18,938 bases of DNA from JAZLDV01 sp045614925 (GTDB lineage: Bacteria; Bacillota_I; Bacilli_A; Erysipelotrichales; Coprobacillaceae), in contig JAZLDV010000109.1 of the NCBI GenBank assembly GCA_045614925.1, positions 1 through 18,938 of the forward strand. Reading direction: 5' to 3'. Below the pieces are notes generated by a model. That model was not told the DNA's origin. It saw nothing but the letters and a program-made list of their open reading frames with translations, and did not search any database. Made by a program: the position numbers and the translations under genes. Positions 7,023 to 14,279 of this stretch are shown one piece after another. Position 1 is the stretch's first letter, and each line of letters opens with the position of its first letter.

Positions 7023-8042
7023 CTATCTAGTGATAAGATTAATCTGCTTATGTAATTTATCACATAGTTTATCAAATATAACCGCCATAATAGCTGTTAA
7101 TATAAATGATAAAACAATTAATATATATTTATTCATAGTTCCTAGATACATTGAAATAAAGATCATAGGAATTCTTTGTAAGATATAAATACTAAAAGCA
7201 TGTGTTCCTAAGAATCCTATAGCTTTATTGCCTATTTTAACTTGAGTAAGCATAACAACAATCATTAATACAAAAACTATAGAATGGATATTCATAATAT
7301 AAATATCTTTTCTAATTCTATAAGTATAGATAAGAAAAAACAAACATAAAACTGCTACAATAACAAAATATTTTTTTATAAATTTTATAATGATATCTTT
7401 ATAAAGACATAAATATACTCCAAAAGGATAACATAAGACTGTTGAATAAAATCTAGTAGGTAATTCAAGCGTATTTTTTGATATAACAATATAAATAAAT
7501 GTACCTAATGTTATTCCTATAGCAACAAGATTGTCTTTTTTAAGTACTTTTGCACAAATATAAGAAAGTATATACATAATTAAAATAGTAAAAATATACC
7601 AGTTACTATTTCCTATAGATTTATATCCTATAAGACTTAATAATACTGTAGATAATTTATAATTCTTATTTAATATGCATCCAGTAATATAATAAAGCAT
7701 AACAGCAATATCGAAATTGATTAATGTTTTTATTACTCTATTTTTAACAAAAGACTTTAAATAATTAGGATTATTGCTTAACTGATACATAACTCCATAT
7801 CCGCTAAATGCCAGAAATGTAGTAACAACTAATTGTCCATGATAAGTCTGAAATTTACCATATAAAGCATCCATTAAAGATGAATTTAATTCAAAATACT
7901 GAGTACAATGACTAAGAAAAATCAACAAAGTAAAAATACCATTAATCATCAATGTATCTGTTTTTGTTAATACAGATTCATTATGATGAAATTTTATTTT
8001 ATATAAACATAATAAGATACTTATAATTACAAAGATAAACAT
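7023..8042 (-). CDS. Acyltransferase-3-like integral membrane protein
   Basis: A 339-residue, very hydrophobic protein with about ten predicted membrane helices. Acyltransferase-3 landmarks are visible: LLIFLSH with His45 near the end of an early helix, FSGYG at 79-83, SNWYIFTIL at 146-154 and FSIYILQR at 283-290. Such proteins usually move acetyl or other acyl groups onto sugars of surface polymers. An odd point is that family members normally have Arg or Lys eleven residues before the key histidine (R-x10-H), and here that position is Asn34. Activity or substrate may therefore differ. AAGGAGGAG precedes the ATG, and it is followed after 12 bases by tex. No glycan-synthesis genes flank it, so the substrate cannot be named. 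Confidence 0.75.
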   Translation of the reverse strand: MFIFVIISILLCLYKIKFHHNESVLTKTDTLMINGIFTLLIFLSHCTQYFELNSSLMDALYGKFQTYHGQLVVTTFLAFSGYGVMYQLSNNPNYLKSFVKNRVIKTLINFDIAVMLYYITGCILNKNYKLSTVLLSLIGYKSIGNSNWYIFTILIMYILSYICAKVLKKDNLVAIGITLGTFIYIVISKNTLELPTRFYSTVLCYPFGVYLCLYKDIIIKFIKKYFVIVAVLCLFFLIYTYRIRKDIYIMNIHSIVFVLMIVVMLTQVKIGNKAIGFLGTHAFSIYILQRIPMIFISMYLGTMNKYILIVLSFILTAIMAVIFDKLCDKLHKQINLITR

Positions 8043-8109
8043 GTTTGCTCCTCCTTAAAAACTATCTGTTCTTTATCTCACTATAATTTGTGTTTTATAA
8101 TTATAACAT

Positions 8110-8137
8110 AAAAAAAGAAATAGGAAACCTATTTCTT
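8110..8137 (-). terminator. Terminator after pepV
   Basis: Ten-base perfect stem AAGAAATAGG/CCTATTTCTT with a 3-base loop and a T run on the minus strand. The TAG stop of pepV lies inside the upstream arm (8131-8129). Confidence 0.8.
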
Positions 8138-9499
8138 AATTAAGTCATAGATAGCTTTTGCATAAATTGCAGTTGCTTTCATTAAATCATCAATATCAAT
8201 TTGTTCATTATTCTGATGAATTTTATTGTTTGTACCTGGGAATTCTACACCAAATGCAACACAGTTAGGCATTGATTTTGCATAAGTCCCTCCTCCAATA
8301 GATTGAGGTTTATGTTCATTATCACCTGTAAATTCTACATAAGCATTATGAAGTTTTTGAATCAATTCACTTTCAGGATCAACATATAACGCTTTTCCTA
8401 AATGATGTCTGAAAGTAAAACCAAATTGGCTGCAGTTTTTATCAACAGGAACTGTTAAATCTTCATCAGTCACTTCATGAGGAACTCTCATATCCACAAC
8501 GATTCTTGCTTCTTCATTGTTATATGTTAAGATACCGATACTTGAAGTTAAATCTCCTAATTGACCATGATAAGCAATACCTAATTTATAACCATAATGA
8601 TCATCAAAGAAACATTCATCAATAAAATGAATTAATTTATTTTGTGTATAATCTGCTAAATAATGTGCCATATAAGTCACTGCATTAATTCCATAAAAAG
8701 GAATAGATGCATGTGCTGATTTTCCTTTTAATGTTAAACAGATTCCTTCTTCACATTCTTTTACATCACCTTGTAAATTATATTGATTTAAATAATTTTC
8801 AAAAGATTCTTTATAATCTTCAACATTACCTTTTAAAACAGCAACACATGTTTCAGGAACAATATTCACTGTTTCTCCACCATTCATGCTCACTAAATTA
8901 TCAGCTACTACTTTTCCATTAAATTCAAAGTGACATCCTGCTTTTTCACCATAAACAACAGGGAATTCTGCATCAGGTGTAAATCCCATAGCAGGAAATG
9001 GCATTTTTGTAAAATAATGTTTTACACAAGCAGAACCATTTTCTTCGTTACATCCAAAAATAATTCTTGTTTTCATTTTCACTGGTAATTTTAATTCATC
9101 AATAATTTTTGCAGCATAGTATCCTGCAATTAATGGTCCTTTATCATCAGCAACACCACGACCAAATAACTTATTATCTACAATAGTCATATCATATGGA
9201 GGATAATCCCATCCTACTTTATTACATGGAACAACATCTAAATGTCCTAAGATTCCAAAAGAGTCTTCTCCTTCACCTACATCAATATGTCCTGCATATC
9301 CATCTACATCTAAAACATCATATCCATCACGTTTTCCAATTTCTAACATTGCATCTAATGCATCTCTACATGCTTTTCCAAACGGCTGATTGATATCAGC
9401 AGTTGTATGATCTAATACAGAAGGAATCTGACATAATGTTTTTATATCCTTTAACATATCTTCTTTTCTTTTTAATACTTCACTCATAAAATCTATCAT
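8129..9499 (-). CDS. pepV: Dipeptidase PepV (M20 family)
   Basis: Zinc-dependent cytoplasmic dipeptidase that completes the breakdown of peptides to amino acids. Numbering from the chosen start (456 residues), the M20 signatures are GHLDVVP with His86 and Asp88, GRGVADDKG with bridging Asp118, NEENGS with catalytic Glu152 and Glu153, Asp176 in TPDAEFPV, SAHASIP with His263, and IHQNNE with the late ligand His428. GGGTYAKSMPN near 402-412 is typical of PepV. A GTG at 9508 is in frame, but it lies inside AGAGGTGAT, which reads as a strong ribosome binding site for the ATG at 9499. The gene has its own extended -10 promoter and its own terminator, and is divergent from the Nudix gene. Confidence 0.93.
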   Translation of the reverse strand: MIDFMSEVLKRKEDMLKDIKTLCQIPSVLDHTTADINQPFGKACRDALDAMLEIGKRDGYDVLDVDGYAGHIDVGEGEDSFGILGHLDVVPCNKVGWDYPPYDMTIVDNKLFGRGVADDKGPLIAGYYAAKIIDELKLPVKMKTRIIFGCNEENGSACVKHYFTKMPFPAMGFTPDAEFPVVYGEKAGCHFEFNGKVVADNLVSMNGGETVNIVPETCVAVLKGNVEDYKESFENYLNQYNLQGDVKECEEGICLTLKGKSAHASIPFYGINAVTYMAHYLADYTQNKLIHFIDECFFDDHYGYKLGIAYHGQLGDLTSSIGILTYNNEEARIVVDMRVPHEVTDEDLTVPVDKNCSQFGFTFRHHLGKALYVDPESELIQKLHNAYVEFTGDNEHKPQSIGGGTYAKSMPNCVAFGVEFPGTNNKIHQNNEQIDIDDLMKATAIYAKAIYDLIKK

Positions 9500-9503
9500 T
9501 TTT

Positions 9504-9512
9504 ATCACCTCT
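9504..9512 (-). promoter_or_regulatory. Ribosome binding site deciding the pepV start
   Basis: AGAGGTGAT on the minus strand is complementary to the 16S rRNA 3' end. Its AGAGG core is eight bases from the ATG at 9499. The upstream GTG at 9508 is part of this site and is unlikely to be used. Confidence 0.65.
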
Positions 9513-9519
9513 ATTTATT

Positions 9520-9528
9520 ATTATAACA
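9520..9528 (-). promoter_or_regulatory. Extended -10 promoter of pepV
   Basis: TGTTATAAT on the minus strand is an extended -10 with a perfect TATAAT. No good -35 is seen. The transcript would start roughly 15 bases before the ATG, with a very short leader. Confidence 0.55.
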
Positions 9529-9564
9529 AATATCAAAAAAAAGAGATACAAATATAATAAAAAG

Positions 9565-9573
9565 TGATATGAT
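9565..9573 (+). promoter_or_regulatory. Extended -10 promoter of the Nudix gene
   Basis: TGATATGAT (TGn plus TATGAT) lies 27 bases before the Nudix ATG. The -35 region is poor. It is back to back with the pepV promoter, about 40 bases apart. Confidence 0.5.
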
Positions 9574-9599
9574 ATTAGATAAAAAAGGAGGATATTGTC

Positions 9600-10016
9600 A
9601 TGAAAGATATTCAATTTCATATTACTGTTAAAGGAATAGTCATTTATAATAATAAAATTCTAATTATGAAAAAAGTAAAACCATCAAGTGATGGTTATGG
9701 TTATTGGGAATTACCTGGAGGTGGATTGGAATACGGAGAAACACCACACGAGGCTTTAATTAGAGAACTAAAAGAAGAAACAGGACTAACGATTAAAGTC
9801 ATTAAACCTGTTTATACATTTACTGCTATAAGACCTAATTATCAGACTGTAGGTATTGGTTTTTTATCCATTCCTACAAATGACCAGGTTGTATTATCAC
9901 ATGAACATACTGAATATAAATTTGTTGATGCGATTGAAATTAAAGATTATTTAAATGAAACTATTTATAATGATATCAAATTAACAATTGAAGAATATAA
10001 TCTTATAAAAAAATAA
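9600..10016 (+). CDS. Nudix hydrolase
   Basis: A 138-residue cytoplasmic pyrophosphohydrolase of the Nudix superfamily. The full Nudix box GX5EX7REUXEEXGU is at residues 41-63 (Gly41, Glu47, Arg55-Glu56, Glu59-Glu60, Gly62), with the Mg-binding glutamates intact. The strand before it (YWELPGGG) is typical of the MutT/ADP-ribose-type fold. Substrates in this family include oxidised nucleotides, nucleotide sugars and dinucleotide cofactors, and nothing here selects one. AAGGAGG lies eight bases before the ATG. It is a single-gene transcript on the plus strand, with a shared bidirectional terminator downstream. Confidence 0.92.
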   Translation: MKDIQFHITVKGIVIYNNKILIMKKVKPSSDGYGYWELPGGGLEYGETPHEALIRELKEETGLTIKVIKPVYTFTAIRPNYQTVGIGFLSIPTNDQVVLSHEHTEYKFVDAIEIKDYLNETIYNDIKLTIEEYNLIKK

Positions 10017-10040
10017 GTCTCATTGAGACTTATTTTTATT
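10005..10040. terminator. Bidirectional terminator between Nudix and surface operon
   Basis: Eleven-base perfect stem AAATAAGTCTC/GAGACTTATTT with a 3-base loop, flanked by an A run on the left and a T run on the right, so it can work in both directions. The Nudix TAA lies inside the stem, and the stop codon of the minus-strand gene directly abuts the other side. Confidence 0.85.
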
Positions 10041-11517
10041 CTTTATTTTCATCATTTTGTTTTACATCACAAGGATTTTCATTATCCATAAACTGTTCAT
10101 ATTCATTTTCATATTTTTCTCTTAAAGCAGATAGTTTTTTTGAATAGACTTTCTGATTATGGAAATATAAATATGCATATGTTAATGTCGTACATAGTAG
10201 AATCAATGATGCACATGATAATATTTTAATAGCTTGTGAATATGTGCATTGATGATTAAATAGATTAACCATCTCTTCATTCTCTTCAATAGATACAAAT
10301 CTTTGAATTGTTCCTTCTAATTGATCAAATGAATATAGGTTTTTTTCACCTTTTTCATTTATTAGATATGCAACAACATAATCCTTATATTGTTCATTTT
10401 CATATGTCCATCCTTCAAACTGTTTATCATTAATTACAATTTCTGATAAAACTAACTGATTTTGTTTTTTTAATTCTTCAGGAATAGCACATAGAACATA
10501 TGTTTCCCCTAATATTTCTATAGTCTCATATAATGATACAATTTGACCATCATCATAGATATACATATGTTTTTGTCCAGATTCATTCATAAGATAAATA
10601 ATTTGAATCTTTGAAGTTTCATGAGTCCATGACTTAATTTTTCGTCCTTCAATAGTTAAAGTTCCTTCTTTAAATGACTTAGGAACTGGTGCATCTTTAA
10701 CATCATAAAGAAGACCTAACTTTTCATTTTTATAGTTAATAAAGTGAATAGGCGTTTCTTTAACATCTACACTTATTGTATAAGTTCTTTTCTTCCCGCT
10801 TTCACTTGTACATGTTATTTTTATATTCTGTTTTCCAATAACAAGATTATGACTACCGTTTCCTTCAACTTTAGCTTTGTTATCATTAGCTAATGCATTG
10901 ATATTTATACTTTCTGTATCAGATGTTAAAGAGACAAAATAACTTTGCACATCTTTATTAAATACAGGCGTTAATGAACCTGAAGAAACTTCTAATGATT
11001 GTAGATAGTTGTCATCTGATAACGGTTCTTTATTCTCATTTACATCTTCTTTATCCGTTTTATCAGGAACATTTGTTGTAGGCTTTTCTTCTTTTTCAGA
11101 AGTATCTGGCTTTACTGTCTGCTGATTGTTTTGTGGTTTCGTAACCGGTTTTGTTTCAGCAGGTTTTTTTATATTAATTGTCACTGTTTTACTTCCTGTA
11201 ATTTCTTCAGCAGAATTGCTTGCTACATCTTCTGCAGTAACAGTTATAGTACTTGTTCCTGATTCTCCTACTTTAGCGCTAAAAGAATAAGTTCCATTAA
11301 CCCAGTAAACAGATTCACTCAATTTTGCATTTTTAGCAGACATACTGAATTTTCCTTCTCCATCTACTTTAATTGTAATAGTCACAGTAGATTGAGGAGA
11401 AACAGTCGTTTTACTAGCAGTAACTTTAAAGTCTGCTGCAAAAACAGGATAAATATTAGAAGCAATTAACATAAATGATAAAATTACATAAGAAAGTGTT
11501 TTTATAATTTTTTTCAT
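10036..11517 (-). CDS. Membrane-anchored Ig-like/cadherin-like surface protein
   Basis: A 493-residue bitopic surface protein of unknown function. It has a signal peptide at 1-27 (cleavage probably after VFA). An Ig-like beta domain follows at about 29-117 (TASKTTVSPQSTVTITIKV), then a Pro/Lys/Thr-rich linker at 118-165. A cadherin-like beta-sandwich domain spans about 170-252, with YLQSLEVSSGSLTPVF and YFVSLTSD. Two copies of a beta-rich module follow at about 284-333 and 355-410, each with a Trp and a YL.NE.G.K..Y..D core. One membrane helix lies near 429-452, and the charged tail of about 40 residues should be cytoplasmic. It follows the dockerin-glucosaminidase gene by 13 bases, with GAGGG as ribosome binding site. 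The N-terminal Ig-like domain could be a docking partner; no clear cohesin signature is visible. Confidence 0.8.
   Translation of the reverse strand: MKKIIKTLSYVILSFMLIASNIYPVFAADFKVTASKTTVSPQSTVTITIKVDGEGKFSMSAKNAKLSESVYWVNGTYSFSAKVGESGTSTITVTAEDVASNSAEEITGSKTVTINIKKPAETKPVTKPQNNQQTVKPDTSEKEEKPTTNVPDKTDKEDVNENKEPLSDDNYLQSLEVSSGSLTPVFNKDVQSYFVSLTSDTESININALANDNKAKVEGNGSHNLVIGKQNIKITCTSESGKKRTYTISVDVKETPIHFINYKNEKLGLLYDVKDAPVPKSFKEGTLTIEGRKIKSWTHETSKIQIIYLMNESGQKHMYIYDDGQIVSLYETIEILGETYVLCAIPEELKKQNQLVLSEIVINDKQFEGWTYENEQYKDYVVAYLINEKGEKNLYSFDQLEGTIQRFVSIEENEEMVNLFNHQCTYSQAIKILSCASLILLCTTLTYAYLYFHNQKVYSKKLSALREKYENEYEQFMDNENPCDVKQNDENKE
10288..10668 (-). repeat. Tandem internal duplication in the surface protein
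   Basis: This encodes two related modules, residues about 284-333 and 355-410 of the surface protein. The shared core is W(T)..E...(8-11)..YL(M/I)NE.G(Q/E)K..Y.(Y/F)D..., as in YLMNESGQKHMYIYD and YLINEKGEKNLYSFD. The DNA copies have diverged, so the duplication is old. Confidence 0.7.
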
Positions 11518-11530
11518 CTGTTTCCCTCAT

Positions 11531-13249
11531 TTAGAATAATTTATTTTTTCCCATAATGTGATTTTTGATCATAATATAATCAATTGATGATATTTTTCCA
11601 TCTTCATTCACATCAGCTCTTTTTAATTCATTCTTTTCTAATACAGTTACATTCATAATATGATTTTTAATTAAAATATAATCGATAGAAGAAACTTTAT
11701 GATCATTATTCACATCACCTTTTAATGCCACTTCTTCGACCTTATTTTTTATATCATAAATAACTTTTACTTCATTTTTATCAACATAAACATAATCTCT
11801 TAATGCGTTATATGAATCAGGATTAGATACATTCATATAATTACGATTATCTTTTAAAATTGTATCAGAATAAATTTTAAAACTATTATCTTTTTCTTCT
11901 ATAACAGTAAAAGGAATATTGTAAACAAAATAATTTGTATTACTGTTTACAGCTGCTCCTGATGAATAAATAATATTTTCTAGATCTGTTTCTTTATAAA
12001 ACTTAACATTACCATTTTGGCTTATTAAAATCTCATATTTATGATAATCAACATCATCACATAATTGATTGATTTTATAACTGAACGAAGCTGCTTTTTC
12101 ACCCCAATATGGATCTGATGAGTAATATACATTCACTCCGCTTTCTTTATCACCAAGATGCGATCCTCTATAACGATAATCATCACCTGCTAAAAAACCA
12201 CTACTAATCGTTTTAGATCCAAAATAATACAAACATTCTTCTACGCTATCAAAATAATATGCATCATTTGGATTATCATCTACTGCATTTAGACCAAATA
12301 AATTATTTCTAGAAGTTGCATAGTAACTTGTTCCCCAAGCACTTTCATTGATTGCAACTCCTAACATTAATGATGAATTGATACCATATAATTTTTCAGT
12401 ATTTTTAAATGCTTTTTCTTGATTTAATAATTTAGAATCAGATGCAACTGAAGCAACTGACTTATTAATATATGATTTAATTTGTTTTTCATCAAATTGA
12501 CTAGGAGCTCTAAATGATAAATATTGATAATAATTGTAATAAGGTTTGTTTTTGTTAATCGCATTACTATTAACATTTACACCTTTTTTATAATCATCTA
12601 TCATTGTTTCATAATCATTATAGAAATAATGACCATCATAACTGTAATATTTAACGTTATCTTTTAAGTAACTTGGAGTATATCCTACCATTGTAGAAGC
12701 TCTTTTAGAAGTCGAACCATAAGCTCCATAATAGTAATAATGATATAAATCACCATTTAAACTTAAATAATAACTCACTTTTGAATTTTTATTATATTCA
12801 GTAACTTCTACTTTATCGCTTGGTATATCCATAAATAGACCTGCCTGTTTAACTCTTACAGTTTTACCATCATCTAAAAATTTGATAAAAGCCGCATCGT
12901 TAGCAGAAGTTCCATGTGTATAGCCGCTTCGAGGTGCTTTTGTAGTGGTTCCATCATATTCATTATAAGCAGTATATCCAATAATACGTGCAACACCATA
13001 TTCTATATCTTCTAAAGCAACCTTATTTATTGCTTTATCTGAATCCTCACTTTGTCCTGAGAAATAATCCATAACTTCAACTTCGTTATATGAATGTAAC
13101 TCAACACTGCCATCTTCTTTTATAACACTATAAAATAAGGATGAATTTGGTTGTATTGGTTCTGCATGAACCGTCTCTTTTACAAAAAACAAAGTTCCTA
13201 ATACAGATAATGCACCTAAAAACAAGAACAATCTCATATATTTACTCAT
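11531..13249 (-). CDS. Secreted glucosaminidase (GH73-like) with C-terminal dockerin
   Basis: A secreted peptidoglycan hydrolase that should cleave beta-N-acetylglucosaminyl linkages. From the chosen start it has 572 residues. A signal peptide ends at ETVHA (about 29). A Tyr-rich N-terminal region includes YYSYDGHYFY near 201-210. The glucosaminidase domain lies at about 279-394, with likely catalytic Glu302 in VAINESAWGTS and the NNLFGLNA element. An SH3-like beta region follows (about 415-500), then a type-I-like dockerin at about 510-567 with two Ca-binding repeats (GDVNNDHKVSSIDYILIKNHI and its partner with DVNEDGKISSIDY). A GTG at 13267 is in frame, but GGGAGG at 13263-13258 sits eight bases before the ATG at 13249. 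It heads an operon with the membrane-anchored surface protein. Confidence 0.88.
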   Translation of the reverse strand: MSKYMRLFLFLGALSVLGTLFFVKETVHAEPIQPNSSLFYSVIKEDGSVELHSYNEVEVMDYFSGQSEDSDKAINKVALEDIEYGVARIIGYTAYNEYDGTTTKAPRSGYTHGTSANDAAFIKFLDDGKTVRVKQAGLFMDIPSDKVEVTEYNKNSKVSYYLSLNGDLYHYYYYGAYGSTSKRASTMVGYTPSYLKDNVKYYSYDGHYFYNDYETMIDDYKKGVNVNSNAINKNKPYYNYYQYLSFRAPSQFDEKQIKSYINKSVASVASDSKLLNQEKAFKNTEKLYGINSSLMLGVAINESAWGTSYYATSRNNLFGLNAVDDNPNDAYYFDSVEECLYYFGSKTISSGFLAGDDYRYRGSHLGDKESGVNVYYSSDPYWGEKAASFSYKINQLCDDVDYHKYEILISQNGNVKFYKETDLENIIYSSGAAVNSNTNYFVYNIPFTVIEEKDNSFKIYSDTILKDNRNYMNVSNPDSYNALRDYVYVDKNEVKVIYDIKNKVEEVALKGDVNNDHKVSSIDYILIKNHIMNVTVLEKNELKRADVNEDGKISSIDYIMIKNHIMGKNKLF

Positions 13250-13257
13250 TTCATCGA

Positions 13258-13263
13258 CCTCCC
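13258..13263 (-). promoter_or_regulatory. Ribosome binding site deciding the glucosaminidase start
   Basis: GGGAGG is eight bases from the ATG at 13249 and downstream of the in-frame GTG at 13267, so it fixes the shorter start. Confidence 0.65.
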
Positions 13264-13275
13264 GCACTCCATTTT

Positions 13276-13304
13276 ATTATACATCAATTTCCATATATAA
13301 ACAA
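13276..13304 (-). promoter_or_regulatory. Promoter of the surface operon
   Basis: Minus strand TTGTTT (13304-13299), a 17-base spacer and a perfect TATAAT (13281-13276). It lies 27 bases before the glucosaminidase ATG, directly after the metA terminator. Confidence 0.7.
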
Positions 13305-13341
13305 TAAAAAGAAAGATAACGTAAACACATTATCTTTCTTT
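13304..13341 (-). terminator. Terminator after metA
   Basis: Twelve-base perfect stem AAAGAAAGATAA/TTATCTTTCTTT with a 10-base loop and a short T run on the minus strand. The metA TAA is the inner end of the upstream arm. Confidence 0.7.
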
Positions 13342-14262
13342 TAATTCATCTAAATTATATGGTGTCATCTGATAAACATAATAGTTTAACCAGTTTGCAA
13401 AAATAAGATAAGCATGTGATCTCCATTTCACTTGAATCTCACCTTCTACATCATCATTTAAATAATAATTTTTAGGCATTTCTCCCTCAATATGTGGATT
13501 AGCCAAATCTCTTTTATATTCTTTATCTAAGGTATCTGGATCATATTCAGGATGTCCTGTAATAAAAAATCTAGACCCATCAGTTGTTGCCGCTAGGTAA
13601 ACCCCTGCTTCTTTTGATTCAGCAAGTATATCTAATTCTTTTACTTTTAAAATATCTTCTTTTACGACATTTGTATATCTTGAATGAGGTGCATAGAACT
13701 GATAATCAAATCCTCTTAAAATCTTTCTCATCATTTTATTTTCATTAGTATGATGTAAATATACACCTGTTAATTTATTAGATAAAAGTTCTTTTCTAAC
13801 ATTATAAAAATAATGAAGTGCAGCCTGTGCTGCCCAACATATGAACAAACTGCTAAACACATGTGTTTTAGACCATTCAAATAATTCAGAAATCTCATCC
13901 CAATAATCTACTTCTTCAAAATCCAATTTTTCTACTGGCGCTCCAGTAATAATCATTCCATCATATTTATTATCTTTAACTTCATCAAATGTTTTATAAA
14001 AAGCTAATAGATGTTCTTTTGGAACATTTTTAGATTCATGACTCGACATATGAATCCAATCAACTTCCATCTGTAATGGTGTATTAGATAATAATCTTAA
14101 TAATTGTGTTTCTGTTACTATTTTAGTTGGCATGATATTTAAGATTAAGATTTTTAATGGTCTTATTCTTTGTGTTGTAGCTCTTGTTTCATCCATTACG
14201 AAAATATTTTCATCTCTTAGTATTTTTGCTGCAGGCAAATGATCTGGTATTTTAATAGGCAT
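13330..14262 (-). CDS. metA: Homoserine O-acetyltransferase (MetA family)
   Basis: First committed step of methionine synthesis: acylation of the homoserine hydroxyl. The 310 residues match the MetA (HTS) family throughout. The catalytic triad residues are Cys142 (FICWAAQA), His237 (TGHPEYD) and Glu239. Residue 111 is Glu in ITGAPVEKLDFEEVDYW. In this family Glu111 favours acetyl-CoA and Gly111 favours succinyl-CoA, so this is predicted to be an acetyltransferase despite often being annotated as a succinyltransferase. GAAGGAGG precedes the ATG. It lies 17 bases after the dGTPase-family gene and should be co-transcribed with it. That gap leaves no space for a SAM riboswitch or T-box, so control must act further upstream. 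No other methionine biosynthesis gene is adjacent. Confidence 0.95.
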   Translation of the reverse strand: MPIKIPDHLPAAKILRDENIFVMDETRATTQRIRPLKILILNIMPTKIVTETQLLRLLSNTPLQMEVDWIHMSSHESKNVPKEHLLAFYKTFDEVKDNKYDGMIITGAPVEKLDFEEVDYWDEISELFEWSKTHVFSSLFICWAAQAALHYFYNVRKELLSNKLTGVYLHHTNENKMMRKILRGFDYQFYAPHSRYTNVVKEDILKVKELDILAESKEAGVYLAATTDGSRFFITGHPEYDPDTLDKEYKRDLANPHIEGEMPKNYYLNDDVEGEIQVKWRSHAYLIFANWLNYYVYQMTPYNLDELKER

Positions 14263-14279
14263 AAAAAAACCTCCTTCTA

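Noticed and set aside
8707..8922. A 71-codon plus-strand open frame rich in Leu and His
   Set aside because: Antisense to pepV, with no ribosome binding site and composition expected from a shadow frame.
11549..11722. Direct DNA repeat, possible array or recombination site
   Set aside because: The repeat is the coding duplication of the two dockerin calcium-binding segments, and the copies have diverged at the DNA level.
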